Assembly: GCF_024609215.1 (NCBI RefSeq)
Contig: NZ_JANIPD030000012.1
Location: 62,001 to 126,000 of the forward strand
Source of the DNA: Curtanaerobium respiraculi
GTDB taxonomy: Bacteria; Actinomycetota; Coriobacteriia; Coriobacteriales; Eggerthellaceae
Length of the DNA stretch: 64,000 nucleotides
Direction of reading: 5' to 3'
Of this stretch, positions 16,644 to 24,818 are shown piece after piece (the stretch's first letter is position 1; the number at the start of each line of letters is the position of its first letter). A program made the translations under genes and the position numbers. The notes under the pieces are model-generated. The model made no database searches. It was not told the origin of the DNA and saw only the letters and a program-made list of their open reading frames with translations.

Positions 16644-16898
16644 TTAGTCGGCCTTATGCCTCTTCATCCATGCAGCGGCGAACGAGCAGCTTGCGGAAAC
16701 CCGATTGCCTTCCTTCTCGATCTGGTCGACTGCCGCCTGCACCAGCTTTCCCGCCACGCCCGTGCCCCGGAGGGATTCGTCGACGAACGTGTGGTTGATG
16801 TCGGACGTGCCGCCGGCGCTGACGAACGTCACCTCGGCCAACACTTTCCCTTGATCATCCGTGGTGTATATTCGTCCTGGCTCGTGCGTGAACTCCAT
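16644..16898 (-). CDS. Small GNAT-like N-acetyltransferase (YjdJ type)
   Basis: An 84-aa protein of the short GCN5-related acetyltransferase family. It has the beta-strand region VLAEVTFVSAG, the motif HTFVDESLRGTGVAGKLVQA that forms the acetyl-CoA pyrophosphate loop, and ASCSFAAAWMKRH at the C-terminus. The length is normal for this compact family. The substrate is unknown. It is followed by a strong terminator. Confidence 0.8.
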   Translation of the reverse strand: MEFTHEPGRIYTTDDQGKVLAEVTFVSAGGTSDINHTFVDESLRGTGVAGKLVQAAVDQIEKEGNRVSASCSFAAAWMKRHKAD

Positions 16899-16919
16899 GG
16901 GTTGTCCTTTGGATTAGAG

Positions 16920-16950
16920 CGCCCCGATGCCAAGAAGGTGCATCGGGGCG
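16920..16950 (-). terminator. Perfect 11-bp hairpin downstream of the SPFH gene
   Basis: CGCCCCGATGC (16920-16930) is perfectly complementary to 16940-16950 across a 9-nt loop. It lies 78 nt after the SPFH-gene stop and just upstream of the acetyltransferase start. There is no T-run on the minus strand, so termination is plausible rather than certain. Confidence 0.45.
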
Positions 16951-17027
16951 TGCTGAGATTCTGTAGCGGTCCGTTCACGACGCGGGGAATCTGCCCTTGG
17001 CGGATCGCTGCCCCGGTTCTGTCTGCG

Positions 17028-18392
17028 CTATCCCTTGTCGTTGTCATCGAACACATCGCCGCAGTTCGGGCAGAATTTCGGCGGGTTGCTCTGATCCTCC
17101 GGCTCCCAGCCGCACTTATCGCAGCGGAACCTCGCCGTCGCGGCAGGCTTGGACGTGCCGCACTCCTTGCAGAATTTTCCCGTATTGGAGGTCTCGCAGT
17201 TGGGGCAGGTCCAGCTACCGTCCTGTTTCGGCGCGGGTTTGGGGGCGCCGCATTCGAGGCAGAACTTGCCGGTGTTGGTCGTTCCGCATTGGGGGCACTT
17301 CCAGCCCTCTGCGGGAGGCTGCTGGGCGGGCTGCTGGAAGCCGCCGCCGGCCGCGGTAGCGTACTGGGTTTGGTTCGGCTGGCTGCCCATCCCGAACATC
17401 TGCTGCGCGTTCATGCCGCCCGACTGCTGGGCCATGTTCATGCCGATGAAGCCGCCCATGGCCCCCATGCCGCCTTGATTGTTCGCGGCATCCACCATAG
17501 CGTCCGCCTGCGCGCCAGCAAGAACCGCGGCTGCCATGCGGGGGTCGCGCATGGTGGCGCGGCTCTGCAGGTCTTTGATCATCTTCTCGTCTTCTTCGCT
17601 TGCGGCGATGGCATTCACGCCGAAGCTGGCGACCTCGATGCCGCGCAACTCGCGCCATTTAGCGGAAAGCGCCTTGTTCAGCGCGTCGGCGAGTTCCGTG
17701 GTGTGCCCGGGAACGGCGCTGTAACGGATACCCATAGCGCTGATCTCGGCGAATGCGGGTTGCAGGGCGGTAAGCAGCTCGCTTTTCAGCTGAGAATCGA
17801 TTTCGCGGCGACTATAGTCGGAATCCACATTTCCGCACACGTTCGTGTAGAATAAGATGGGGTCGGTGATCTTGTACGAGTACTCGCCGTTGCAGCGCAC
17901 GCTGATGTCGATGTCCAGCCCGATGTTCTGGTCAACGACACGGAACGGGACGGGATTCGACGTACCGTACTTGTTGCCGATGATTTCCTTGGTGTTGAAG
18001 TAGTACACACGCTGATCGACGCCGGTGTCCCCGCCGAAAGTGAACCGCTTTCCGATGTTTGCGAACGTCGCTGCGATGCCGTCGCCCATGTTTCCGGTGA
18101 AAATGCTCGGCGCGAGTTCGTTGTTGTACGTGTACTCGCCCGGTTCCGCGCAGAATTCGATGACCTTGCCCTGCTCGACGATGATCATCGCTTGCCCGTT
18201 GTTCACGACCACGGCGCTGCCGTTTGTGATGATGTTGTCTTCGGCCCGCGTGTTGCTGCTGCGACCGCTCGTGCGCTTCTTGCCCTTCACGACCAGTATG
18301 TCGGAGGGAATGCTTTCGCAGTAGATCATTTCCTTCCACTGATCGGCCAGCGCCCCGCCGACAGAACCGAATGCGACTTTGATGAGACCCAT
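17028..18392 (-). CDS. SPFH-domain protein with C-terminal zinc ribbons
   Basis: A 454-aa protein of the YdjI/'virion core' SPFH group. Residues about 1-300 form the SPFH (stomatin/prohibitin-like) domain beginning MGLIKVAFGSVGGALADQW. Then comes a Gly/Met/Gln-rich low-complexity linker (about 310-365) and three zinc-ribbon modules: CPQCGTTNTGKFCLECG, CPNCETSNTGKFCKECG and CDKCGWEPE with CPNCG. Family members scaffold membrane-associated complexes. The three ribbons suggest a docking or nucleic-acid role, but no partner is evident nearby. Confidence 0.82.
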   Translation of the reverse strand: MGLIKVAFGSVGGALADQWKEMIYCESIPSDILVVKGKKRTSGRSSNTRAEDNIITNGSAVVVNNGQAMIIVEQGKVIEFCAEPGEYTYNNELAPSIFTGNMGDGIAATFANIGKRFTFGGDTGVDQRVYYFNTKEIIGNKYGTSNPVPFRVVDQNIGLDIDISVRCNGEYSYKITDPILFYTNVCGNVDSDYSRREIDSQLKSELLTALQPAFAEISAMGIRYSAVPGHTTELADALNKALSAKWRELRGIEVASFGVNAIAASEEDEKMIKDLQSRATMRDPRMAAAVLAGAQADAMVDAANNQGGMGAMGGFIGMNMAQQSGGMNAQQMFGMGSQPNQTQYATAAGGGFQQPAQQPPAEGWKCPQCGTTNTGKFCLECGAPKPAPKQDGSWTCPNCETSNTGKFCKECGTSKPAATARFRCDKCGWEPEDQSNPPKFCPNCGDVFDDNDKG

Positions 18393-18663
18393 GTTTCGCC
18401 TTCCTTCTCACGTTGCGACGGATCGAGCCCGTTCAGGCCGAGCGCCAACCTGGCTGTATTAAGGCTTCGGTTGCATCGGCGCTGACTTGGCGATGGCGTG
18501 CAGTGATTGTGTATGCCATCGCTGTGCTCGCAGTCGGCATCCCCGACGTTTTTCCAGTATATCAAGCCCGACGAACTATCGCCGACACGTTATAGAGTAG
18601 TTTTACTTCAATCTTCCGCGTCGGGGATGCCCCTGGTCGGAAGGACGCGTTTCCCTTTACGTC

Positions 18664-19779
18664 TCAAATGCACGCTGGGCTGCGCAGCGCGAGGAAAGGC
18701 TGACCATCCGCCGATTGGTCCGTTAAACGCAATCCGCGAGAGATCAGGATCTTTCCGTCGGAGCGCACGAACAGGGCTTCGATATCCGGAAGATCGTCGA
18801 CCATATGCAACGCGCGCTTGCTGCCCAATGAGAACATCGTGGTCGAATAGCCATCTCCATCGATCGACCGTCTGCTGATGATGCTGGCGCTTGCGAGATC
18901 CGTTTCGACTGGGAATCCGGTGCGCGGAGAGAGGATGTGGTGATAACGGCGGCCCCCCTTCTCGAAAAAACGCTCATAGGGGCCGCTCGTGACCACAGAG
19001 CCCTCCGAGATCGACAGGGCGCAAAGAACCTGTTGGGTTTCGAAGGGGTTGCGTATACCCACGTGCCATGGCTCGCCGTCCGGCTTCTCGCCGAAAACGA
19101 GCGCGTTGCCTCCCAAGTTGATGATGCCGCAGGCAACACCATGCGATTGCATCAGGGCTTGAAGGTCGTCTGCGATCCATCCCTTGGCTATCCCTCCCAC
19201 GTCCAACTTGGCTGCGGGGTCTGCCATCCGCCCCCGATATCTTCCAGAGGTCCCCTCCGACGAAAGGGTATCCGCTACGTTGGGCATGCTGTCCGTTCGG
19301 CATCCGCCGTCTTCCCGCAACTCGATGCAGTGCCAGTCCACATGGGCAAGGGCGTGCTCGACGTCTTCCCGATCCGGGATAATGCCCCTCGTAAAATCCC
19401 ATAATGCGCAAACTGTCCCCATGGTGATATCGAATGCGCCTTCGCTTGCCTTGCAGAAACGCAGGCTGGCCCGGAGCAATTCGTAGGTTTCACGGGAGAT
19501 GGCTACCCACGATCCGCATGCGTTATTGAGGCGCATGATATCGCTTTCCGGCAGAAACCTGCTGAATAGCCTCTCAAGCCGTCTGCATCTGGCCGCAACT
19601 GCGTGAAAAACGTCGCGTATGCGGTTCGGATCGGAACGGTCTGCGTATGCGGTGACGCCTATCGCTGTATTGAATGCGAAGAACGAGCATGTCCAACGCG
19701 AATCGCCGTCGGGCCCGGCAATCGATATCTCATCTTCAAGCGGTATGTCGGAAAGCACCTGCGCCATGTTCGCACCCAT
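18664..19779 (-). CDS. apbE: FAD:protein FMN transferase ApbE
   Basis: Transfers FMN from FAD to Thr/Ser of target flavoproteins (for example Rnf or fumarate-reductase subunits). The 371-aa protein has FSRFLPESDIMRLN, ADPAAKLDVGGIAKGWIADD (residues about 190-209), GGNALVFGEKPDG and SGPYERFFEKGGRRYHH with SPRTGFPV, the FAD and Mg sites of the family. There is no signal peptide or lipobox, so a cytoplasmic location is likely. The start was taken at MGANMAQ; the second Met (four codons later) has a better spaced AGG. The longer upstream frame crosses a terminator and is not coding. Confidence 0.85.
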   Translation of the reverse strand: MGANMAQVLSDIPLEDEISIAGPDGDSRWTCSFFAFNTAIGVTAYADRSDPNRIRDVFHAVAARCRRLERLFSRFLPESDIMRLNNACGSWVAISRETYELLRASLRFCKASEGAFDITMGTVCALWDFTRGIIPDREDVEHALAHVDWHCIELREDGGCRTDSMPNVADTLSSEGTSGRYRGRMADPAAKLDVGGIAKGWIADDLQALMQSHGVACGIINLGGNALVFGEKPDGEPWHVGIRNPFETQQVLCALSISEGSVVTSGPYERFFEKGGRRYHHILSPRTGFPVETDLASASIISRRSIDGDGYSTTMFSLGSKRALHMVDDLPDIEALFVRSDGKILISRGLRLTDQSADGQPFLALRSPACI

Positions 19780-19824
19780 CCTAGCAGAAAACACGCGACG
19801 CGGACCCCTCCCTGGGACGTGAAA

Positions 19825-19848
19825 AAGCGCCGCCTGAGGGCGGCGCTT
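19825..19848 (-). terminator. Terminator of the DUF3793-flavodoxin operon
   Basis: A 10-bp perfect stem (19825-19834 with 19839-19848) with a 4-nt loop, followed on the minus strand by a T-run. It lies between flavodoxin and apbE and just beyond repeat copy A, so transcripts that end here contain the whole repeat. Confidence 0.75.
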
Positions 19849-19871
19849 CCAATCGAGTCGGAAGATATTGT

Positions 19872-20034
19872 CTAGGGAAGCACTGATCAATTCCGCCTTG
19901 GCCGGGGACGGCGGGCTGAGTGCCGGGGCGGCGAAAGGCGAGCGAGCGCGCTGACGTGCGCGAACGAGGATCGAGCCGCTCCGGCGCCAGCATGTCGTTC
20001 CCGGCCAAGGCGGAATATATCAGCGGTTCCCTAG
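19872..20034 (-). repeat. MITE-like 163-bp repeat, copy A
   Basis: Near-identical to copies B and C but in opposite orientation. Both ends are CTAGGGAA..., followed within about 35 nt by ATTCCGCCTTGGCCGGG on each strand, giving long imperfect terminal inverted repeats. It has no coding capacity. The outer CTAG supplies the TAG stop codon of the flavodoxin gene, so the element inserted exactly at that gene's 3' end. No transposase for it is present in the window. Confidence 0.85.
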
Positions 20035-20450
20035 AGCAGTTTGGCGGCTGCCTCTTTCAGCTCGGCGGTTTCGTCGACGCCGGGGGCCTCGTACGCGATG
20101 ACCGTCTCCACCACGTTCACGCCGGCATTCGAGGCGCGGAAAGCCCAGTTGTCCATCCATTCGCCGTCGTTCCAGCTGTAGCTGCCGAACAACACGGTCT
20201 TCTTGTCGCCCAGCTCATGCTCGACATCGGAGAACATCGGCTCGAATTCGGTTTCCTCGAGCTCCTCATCGCCCATGGCGGGGCAGCCGAAGCCGAACGC
20301 ATCGTAATCGCCGACCATCGAGCTGTCGAAGTCGCGCGCCTGCAGGATCTCGGCCTCGCCGCCTGCCTCCTTGACACCTTCGGCGAAGATGTCCGCCATC
20401 TTTTCGGTATTTCCGGATCCGCTCCAGAACACCACTGCGATTTTGCTCAT
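20031..20450 (-). CDS. Short-chain flavodoxin
   Basis: A 139-aa FMN electron carrier. The phosphate loop reads WSGSGNTEKMAD (residues about 8-19), with flavin-flanking loops GCPAMGDEELEE (about 57) and FGSYSWNDGEW (about 90), very like clostridial and Megasphaera flavodoxins. It is co-directional with and just downstream of the DUF3793 gene, a pairing common in anaerobes and usually linked to iron limitation, when flavodoxin replaces ferredoxin. The start MSKIAVV was chosen because GGGAG lies 8 nt upstream. Its stop codon lies in the terminal CTAG of repeat copy A. Confidence 0.9.
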   Translation of the reverse strand: MSKIAVVFWSGSGNTEKMADIFAEGVKEAGGEAEILQARDFDSSMVGDYDAFGFGCPAMGDEELEETEFEPMFSDVEHELGDKKTVLFGSYSWNDGEWMDNWAFRASNAGVNVVETVIAYEAPGVDETAELKEAAAKLL

Positions 20451-20495
20451 TTCATTTTCTCCCATCGTTTTCGTTCTCTTGCTTGTATTCGACTC

Positions 20496-21161
20496 TCACG
20501 ACGCAAGCGTCATGGTTGCCAACTGGCCTATCTGAATGCCGCTCGCGTGGAGTGCATCCATGCGCTTCACGCACGCGCGGTACGCGTCGAAGCACGCTTG
20601 GGCGTTGCAGGGGTCGCCGTACGCCTTCCAGCAGCCGGAGCACACGCATTCTCCGTTCCCCTCGATGAAGGCGATCACGTCATCGTGCGGATATCCGAGG
20701 AAAAAGCCGATCTCATGCGGGAAGGGCTGCCTGTTCGCGGTGCGGACCGACCTGTCGTACGCGCGGAACCTGCGGGCGAGCTGCGTTAGGCAGGTGCCGA
20801 GGGACGAGGTGTCGTATCCGAGCTCGCGGAGGTATGCCGCCGTGCGAGGATCCGCCAGCACGCGTTCCACGAGCTGGGGACGGAATACGAATATCAGAGC
20901 GTTGTCGCGACGCAATGCCAGCACGCGGATTGCGACGTCGGTGGAGGAAAATTCCGCTGTAGCACCGCGCATCGCCGGCGCCAGGCCTGAGCGCATGATG
21001 CGCTTGGCGCGGTCCGTCTCCAGGGGGATGTGGGGAAGGTCGTCGAGAAAGGACACCGTGAACAGGTTGGACGGCTTGATCGCCGCCAGCGTCGGCGCGC
21101 AGTAATGCACGATTTTCGAGTTGAATCGCTCGCACATCATCTCGGTGGCCTGTGTTTCCAT
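20496..21161 (-). CDS. DUF3793 family protein
   Basis: A 221-aa cytoplasmic protein of the DUF3793 family: CAPTLAAIKPSNLFTVSF near the N-terminus, then HEIGFFLGYPHDDVIAFIE and the Cys-rich stretch CVCSGCWKAYGDPCNAQACF near the C-terminus. The biochemical function is unknown; genes of this family recur next to flavodoxin and ferrous-iron transport genes. AGAGAGG precedes ATG. Two palindromic sites upstream resemble both DtxR/IdeR iron boxes and the fab operators of this genome. Confidence 0.85.
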   Translation of the reverse strand: METQATEMMCERFNSKIVHYCAPTLAAIKPSNLFTVSFLDDLPHIPLETDRAKRIMRSGLAPAMRGATAEFSSTDVAIRVLALRRDNALIFVFRPQLVERVLADPRTAAYLRELGYDTSSLGTCLTQLARRFRAYDRSVRTANRQPFPHEIGFFLGYPHDDVIAFIEGNGECVCSGCWKAYGDPCNAQACFDAYRACVKRMDALHASGIQIGQLATMTLAS

Positions 21162-21177
21162 CGGCAGCCTCTCTTTT

Positions 21178-21196
21178 AGTTAGACGAACCTAACGA
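21178..21196. promoter_or_regulatory. Operator-like palindrome upstream of the DUF3793 gene (site 1)
   Basis: TTAGTTAGACGAACCTAA is a near-palindrome lying 17-32 nt upstream of the start codon, where it could block transcription or cover the promoter. It matches about 15 of 19 positions of the actinobacterial DtxR/IdeR consensus TTAGGTTAGSCTAACCTAA. It also shares 13 identical bases (TAGTTAGACGAAC) with the acpP operator candidate. Confidence 0.55.
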
Positions 21197-21204
21197 ATGG
21201 GTAT

Positions 21205-21223
21205 ATTAGGGTAATCTAACTAT
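21205..21223. promoter_or_regulatory. Operator-like palindrome upstream of the DUF3793 gene (site 2)
   Basis: TTAGGGTAATCTAACTATA, a weaker DtxR-like match (about 13 of 19), lies about 25 nt further upstream than site 1. Two spaced boxes would be compatible with co-operative iron-dependent repression. The surrounding stretch is the most AT-rich of this intergenic region. Confidence 0.35.
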
Positions 21224-21244
21224 AGGTGCAAGGGCTTTGAAGGC

Positions 21245-21278
21245 AAAAAAAGAAAGCCAGCCGAATCGGACGGCTGGC
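21245..21278 (-). terminator. Terminator of tRNA-Lys
   Basis: GCCAGCCG (21256-21263) pairs with CGGCTGGC (21271-21278) over a 7-nt loop, followed on the minus strand by TTTCTTTTTTT. A textbook Rho-independent terminator directly after the tRNA. Confidence 0.88.
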
Positions 21279-21292
21279 ATGCGTGAATAAGG

Positions 21293-21368
21293 TGGTGGGC
21301 CCTGGGGGACTCGAACCCCCGACCTTGGGATTAAAAGTCCCCTGCTCTACCAACTGAGCTAAGGGCCC
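21293..21368 (-). tRNA. tRNA-Lys (anticodon TTT)
   Basis: On the minus strand the 76-nt sequence folds as a full cloverleaf: acceptor GGGCCCT/AGGGCCC, D-arm with AGCTCAGTTGGTAGAGC, anticodon loop CTTTTAA (TTT), T-arm GGGGGTTCGAGTCCCCC, discriminator A and an encoded CCA end. It is single copy here and followed by its own terminator. Confidence 0.97.
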
Positions 21369-21448
21369 GTATGCGTTATTTTGCGCAGTTGGATATGTTA
21401 CCCGTGCGGTTCGTTTCGGTCAATAACCCACGCGTCGCGAAGATAGCG

Positions 21449-22258
21449 TCAGTCGATTTCGAGGGTCTCCAGGTCATCGGGGATATGCAGGTTTCCGCTG
21501 AACAGAGGTTCGCCTTCTGCTCGGTAGAGCCTCTTCCGATCGGCGAGGTTCTGCTCCTCGGTGTGGTAGAGAACAAGATTTCCCACGCCGAGCCGCTCAG
21601 CCAGCTCGCACGCATCCGCAACGGTGGAATGGTGCTTCTCGTAAGGCTTGTATGCGTCCGCCTGCGATTTCAGGCAGAACGCCTCGTGAAACAGCCAGTC
21701 CGCCCCCTTCGCATAGCGCTCGCCGGCAGCGCTGCACGGCTCGTCCCCGCAGCACACCACCTGCGTGCCGCTGGCAAGCGTCATGCGGAAGCCGAACTGC
21801 TTCGCCTTGGTTGACTGGATATCGAAGAACTCCATCTTGCGACCGGCGATTTCAAGCTCCTCGCCATCGCGCACTTCCACCAGATGGAGCCTTTTTCCCA
21901 CCTGGGCATACTCGTTCGGTTGCAAAAGGCCTTCCGCCATACGGTCGAGCATGCCGATCGCCTGGTCGTGTGAATAGATGCGGGCTTCCCCCTCATACCG
22001 GCCGGAGTTCATCGCCGACGCGATTACGCGCATCATCCAAACGATGCCGAGGATATGGTCTACGTGCTTATGCGTGACGAAGATGTCCGGAAGTCGCTTC
22101 GGGTCGAACCCCGCACGGTCCAGCTGGCGTAGCACGCCATTCCCGCCGCCTCCGTCGACCATCAAGGGACCTCCCTGCGTGTCGCCATGCAGCACATAGC
22201 AGGTGTTGTAGCATTCCTTCACCATCGCATGGCCGGTGCCAAGCATCGTCATCTTCAC
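21449..22258 (-). CDS. Metallo-beta-lactamase fold hydrolase (RNase Z-like)
   Basis: A 269-aa hydrolase with the two-metal motif VTHKHVDHILG (HxHxDH, about residue 62), GTGHAMVKECYNTCYVL at the N-terminus, CCGDEPC near 170 and a C-terminal FHEAFC and HHSTVADACELA metal-ligand region. It resembles the RNase Z/arylsulfatase-like branch that cleaves phosphoesters, but lacks clear tRNase Z exosite features, so the substrate is open. The start is read as GTG because AAGGGAG lies 5 nt before it; an ATG two codons later is the alternative. Confidence 0.78.
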   Translation of the reverse strand: MKMTMLGTGHAMVKECYNTCYVLHGDTQGGPLMVDGGGGNGVLRQLDRAGFDPKRLPDIFVTHKHVDHILGIVWMMRVIASAMNSGRYEGEARIYSHDQAIGMLDRMAEGLLQPNEYAQVGKRLHLVEVRDGEELEIAGRKMEFFDIQSTKAKQFGFRMTLASGTQVVCCGDEPCSAAGERYAKGADWLFHEAFCLKSQADAYKPYEKHHSTVADACELAERLGVGNLVLYHTEEQNLADRKRLYRAEGEPLFSGNLHIPDDLETLEID

Positions 22259-22470
22259 GAGCGCTCCCTTCGTTGCACGAAGCGAGTATAAAGCACGGAA
22301 ACGTTCGGCAGATTTACATTCTGTGCGGCAGGCGGGGCAGACAGGAATCGACGACGATACGGAAGAGTCGGCGAGGCGCACGAGTCGGCGTGCGATCGTC
22401 CGGCAGAGCTCGTGATATTCTCGACGGCTTCGTGAACGGGTGGATTCCCGGCCGCGAGTACCTGGGTGGT

Positions 22471-22605
22471 TCAGCCCGTGGTCTTGATCTCTCCGTAAAC
22501 GACGCCGTAGCGTTCCTCGAGAAGGGTGAGGAAATCAGAGGGGGCGATGGCGGGAACGGGAGAATGCGGGAATCCTTTCGCATCGCGCGTCACAATAATT
22601 CCTGC
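22471..22605 (-). pseudogene. C-terminal remnant of a PIN-domain toxin-like gene
   Basis: The last ~43 codons read GIIVTRDAKGFPHSPVPAIA then PSDFLTLLEERYG. This matches the ending of VapC/PIN toxins (the pattern is 'IVTRnkkDF..SpIPvitPeeFL'). Upstream sequence in the same frame lacks the ~90 residues carrying the other acidic active-site residues and has no ribosome site, and no antitoxin is visible. It is probably a decayed toxin-antitoxin locus between the hydrolase gene and aroK. Confidence 0.5.
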
Positions 22606-22760
22606 ATGCGAACGAGTCGTAAGGACGGTCTGTTCGGTCCGTTCGGAATCCATGCCCGGTCGGGCAGGGTCCTTCCCATATGAGCCCAAAGTGCTACAAT
22701 GCGGGCACTCCAGTCGGATGGAGTGAACAGGTCCGTGCGTACTTATATAAGGAGTACCCC

Positions 22761-23324
22761 ATGAGCGAAGTGAAGCGCAGGCATGCGGGCGGCTACGAAC
22801 TGACGAGGCCGGTGTATTTCATCGGGTTCATGGGAGCGGGGAAGACCACGATCAGCGGGTACCTTGCCAACACGCTCTCGCTGCCGCGCATCGATGCGGA
22901 CGAGTACCTTGAGCTCCAAGAGGATCGCGCCATCGCCGATATATTCGCCGAAGAGGGCGAGGATGCGTTCCGCGACCTGGAAACCAAGTATCTGGAATTC
23001 CTCTCATCCCGCAGCCCGCGGTTCATCGGCTGCGGCGGCGGTGTGGTGAAGCGCGCCGCCAACGTGGCCGTCATGAAGCGCACCGGCTACGTGGTCTTTC
23101 TGGGTGCCACCGCCGAAGAGGCCGCTTCGCGCATCCCCAATACGGCAAGCCGCCCGCTGTTCAAAGACATCGAGAACGCGCGGCGCACCATCGCCGAGCG
23201 GCAGCCGCTCTACGAAGCTGCCGCCGACGCCTACGTGGACACCACCGGCCGCACGGTGCGGGACATCGCCGAAGAGGTGGAATCGATCCTCCTGGAAAAC
23301 GGAATTTTGATGAAGGACGAATAA
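22761..23324 (+). CDS. aroK: Shikimate kinase
   Basis: Phosphorylates shikimate in chorismate synthesis. The 187-aa protein has the P-loop GFMGAGKTT (about residue 23), the shikimate-binding IDADEYLE (about 45), FRDLETKYL and GCGGGVV (about 92), and the lid Arg region NTASRPLFKD (about 128). AAGGAG lies 6 nt before ATG. A 7-bp hairpin (22707-22725) sits in the leader and TACAAT at about 22693 is a possible -10 box. It stands alone, away from other aro genes. Confidence 0.92.
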   Translation: MSEVKRRHAGGYELTRPVYFIGFMGAGKTTISGYLANTLSLPRIDADEYLELQEDRAIADIFAEEGEDAFRDLETKYLEFLSSRSPRFIGCGGGVVKRAANVAVMKRTGYVVFLGATAEEAASRIPNTASRPLFKDIENARRTIAERQPLYEAAADAYVDTTGRTVRDIAEEVESILLENGILMKDE

Positions 23325-23482
23325 GCAGGCTATACTTCATCAACGAAGCGATTCGAGGGAGTCGTGCGCCCTTTTGCGGGCAGGCGGCCTCCTCGTTTTT
23401 TCGAAGAGCGGATGGTACACCGGGCAAAGCGCTTCTCCCCCGAATCCGCCGTAGAGTGCTGGGCGCCGTTCGACCGCCCGTG

Positions 23483-23509
23483 AAAGGCCCTCGGTGGGCT
23501 TTTCGTTTG
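23483..23509 (+). terminator. Probable terminator upstream of infA
   Basis: An 8-bp stem (AAAGGCCC with GGGCTTTT, one G-U pair; loop TCGGT) followed by CGTTT. It may end the aroK transcript or act as an attenuator in the leader of the ribosomal-protein operon. The stretch 23325-23592 holds no gene I can support. Confidence 0.45.
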
Positions 23510-23592
23510 GCGCGGCATGCGCCACTTTGCTTTGCGGTGGGTGCCATATCGGTCATCTTCGAAAGGAAGCAACTGCAGAGCAGGAGGAACAT

Positions 23593-23811
23593 TTGAGCAA
23601 GGAAGACGTCATCGAGCTCGAAGGAACCGTCGTCGAGGCGCTTCCGAACGCGATGTTCAAGGTGGAACTCGAAAACGGCCACGACATCTTGGCTCACATA
23701 TCCGGCAAAATGCGCATGCATTACATCAAGATCCTGCCGGGAGACAAGGTGACCGTGGAGCTTTCCGTGTATGACTTGGATCGCGGGCGCATCACCTATC
23801 GCTTCAAGTAA
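23593..23811 (+). CDS. infA: Translation initiation factor IF-1
   Basis: A 72-aa S1/OB-fold factor that binds the A site of the 30S subunit. It shows [38 protein letters not shown] and [11 protein letters not shown], all standard. The start is TTG, supported by AGGAGG 5 nt upstream; any in-frame Met further upstream would add a non-homologous extension. It heads the infA-rpmJ-rpsM-rpsK-rpsD-rpoA-rplQ block. Confidence 0.95.
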   Translation: MSKEDVIELEGTVVEALPNAMFKVELENGHDILAHISGKMRMHYIKILPGDKVTVELSVYDLDRGRITYRFK

Positions 23812-23883
23812 GTACGACAGCCGACAACAACCGCCTGCGGCTGGGCGTGACAATAGACACACATTCCGAAAGGAGACAAGATC

Positions 23884-23997
23884 ATGAAGGTACGTCCTTC
23901 GGTCAAGAAAATGTGCGATAAGTGCAAAATCATCCGACGCCATGGCAAGGTGCTCGTAATCTGCGAGAACCCGCGCCATAAGCAGCGCCAAGGCTAG
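23884..23997 (+). CDS. rpmJ: Ribosomal protein L36 (bL36)
   Basis: A 37-aa protein beginning [19 protein letters not shown], with zinc ligands Cys-Cys (CDKC) and Cys-His (CENPRH), so it is the zinc-dependent C+ form. AAGGAG lies 8 nt before ATG. It is placed between infA and rpsM, the usual position. Confidence 0.97.
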   Translation: MKVRPSVKKMCDKCKIIRRHGKVLVICENPRHKQRQG

Positions 23998-24019
23998 AAA
24001 GAAAGAGGAGTAGCAGAAT

Positions 24020-24391
24020 ATGGCACGTCTTGTTGGTGTCGACCTCCCTCGCGGCAAGCGCATCGAGATCGGCTTGACCTACATCTACGGCATCGGCCTG
24101 TCCACTTCCAAGAAGATCCTCGCGGAAACCGGCGTCAACCCGGATGTCCGCACGGACGACATCGCGGAAGAGGATCTCGCCAAGATCCGCGACTACATCA
24201 ACGCGAACCTCACCGTCGAGGGCGACCTCCATCGCGAGGTCACCCAGAACGTGAAGCGCCTGATGGAAATCGGTTGCTACCGTGGCCTTCGCCATCGTCG
24301 CGGCCTGCCCGTCCGCGGCCAGCGCACGCACACGAACGCCCGCACCCGCAAGGGTCCGCGTAAGCAAATCGGCGGCAAGAAGAACAAGTAG
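24020..24391 (+). CDS. rpsM: Ribosomal protein S13 (uS13)
   Basis: A 123-aa small-subunit head protein contacting 23S rRNA and P-site tRNA. It has [40 protein letters not shown] and the basic tail [15 protein letters not shown]. It follows rpmJ by 22 nt with AAAGAGGAG upstream. Length and motifs are standard. Confidence 0.97.
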   Translation: MARLVGVDLPRGKRIEIGLTYIYGIGLSTSKKILAETGVNPDVRTDDIAEEDLAKIRDYINANLTVEGDLHREVTQNVKRLMEIGCYRGLRHRRGLPVRGQRTHTNARTRKGPRKQIGGKKNK

Positions 24392-24400
24392 GGGGCTTAA

Positions 24401-24799
24401 GTGGCACAGAAGAAGAACGTTCGCACGCGCGTCCGCCGCGCCGAACGCAAGAACATCACCGTTGGCGCCGCCCATATCAAGAGCACGTTCAACAACACCA
24501 TCGTCAGCATCACCGATCCCACGGGCAACGTGGTTTCCTGGCAGTCTGGCGGCACCGTCGGCTTCAAGGGATCCCGCAAGTCCACGCCGTTCGCCGCGCA
24601 GATGGCCGCCGAGGCCGCCGCAAAGACCGCTATGGAGCATGGCCTGAAGAAGGTCGCCGTCTACGTGAAGGGCCCGGGCAGCGGTCGCGAAACCGCCATC
24701 CGCAGCCTGCAGTCGGCCGGCCTGGAGGTTTCCAGCATCCAGGATTGCACGCCCATCCCGCACAACGGTTGCCGTCAGGCCAAGCGTCGTCGCGTTTAA
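24401..24799 (+). CDS. rpsK: Ribosomal protein S11 (uS11)
   Basis: A 132-aa platform protein of the 30S subunit, starting with GTG ([17 protein letters not shown]), 9 nt after rpsM. It has [31 protein letters not shown] and the C-terminal [16 protein letters not shown], where many bacteria have CRPPKRRRV. Otherwise ordinary. Confidence 0.96.
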   Translation: MAQKKNVRTRVRRAERKNITVGAAHIKSTFNNTIVSITDPTGNVVSWQSGGTVGFKGSRKSTPFAAQMAAEAAAKTAMEHGLKKVAVYVKGPGSGRETAIRSLQSAGLEVSSIQDCTPIPHNGCRQAKRRRV

Positions 24800-24818
24800 C
24801 TGAAAGGACTGAACAGAT

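Noticed and set aside
21293-21368. tRNA-Lys as an integration site
   Set aside because: No integrase gene and no repeated tRNA 3' end was found in the flanking sequence.
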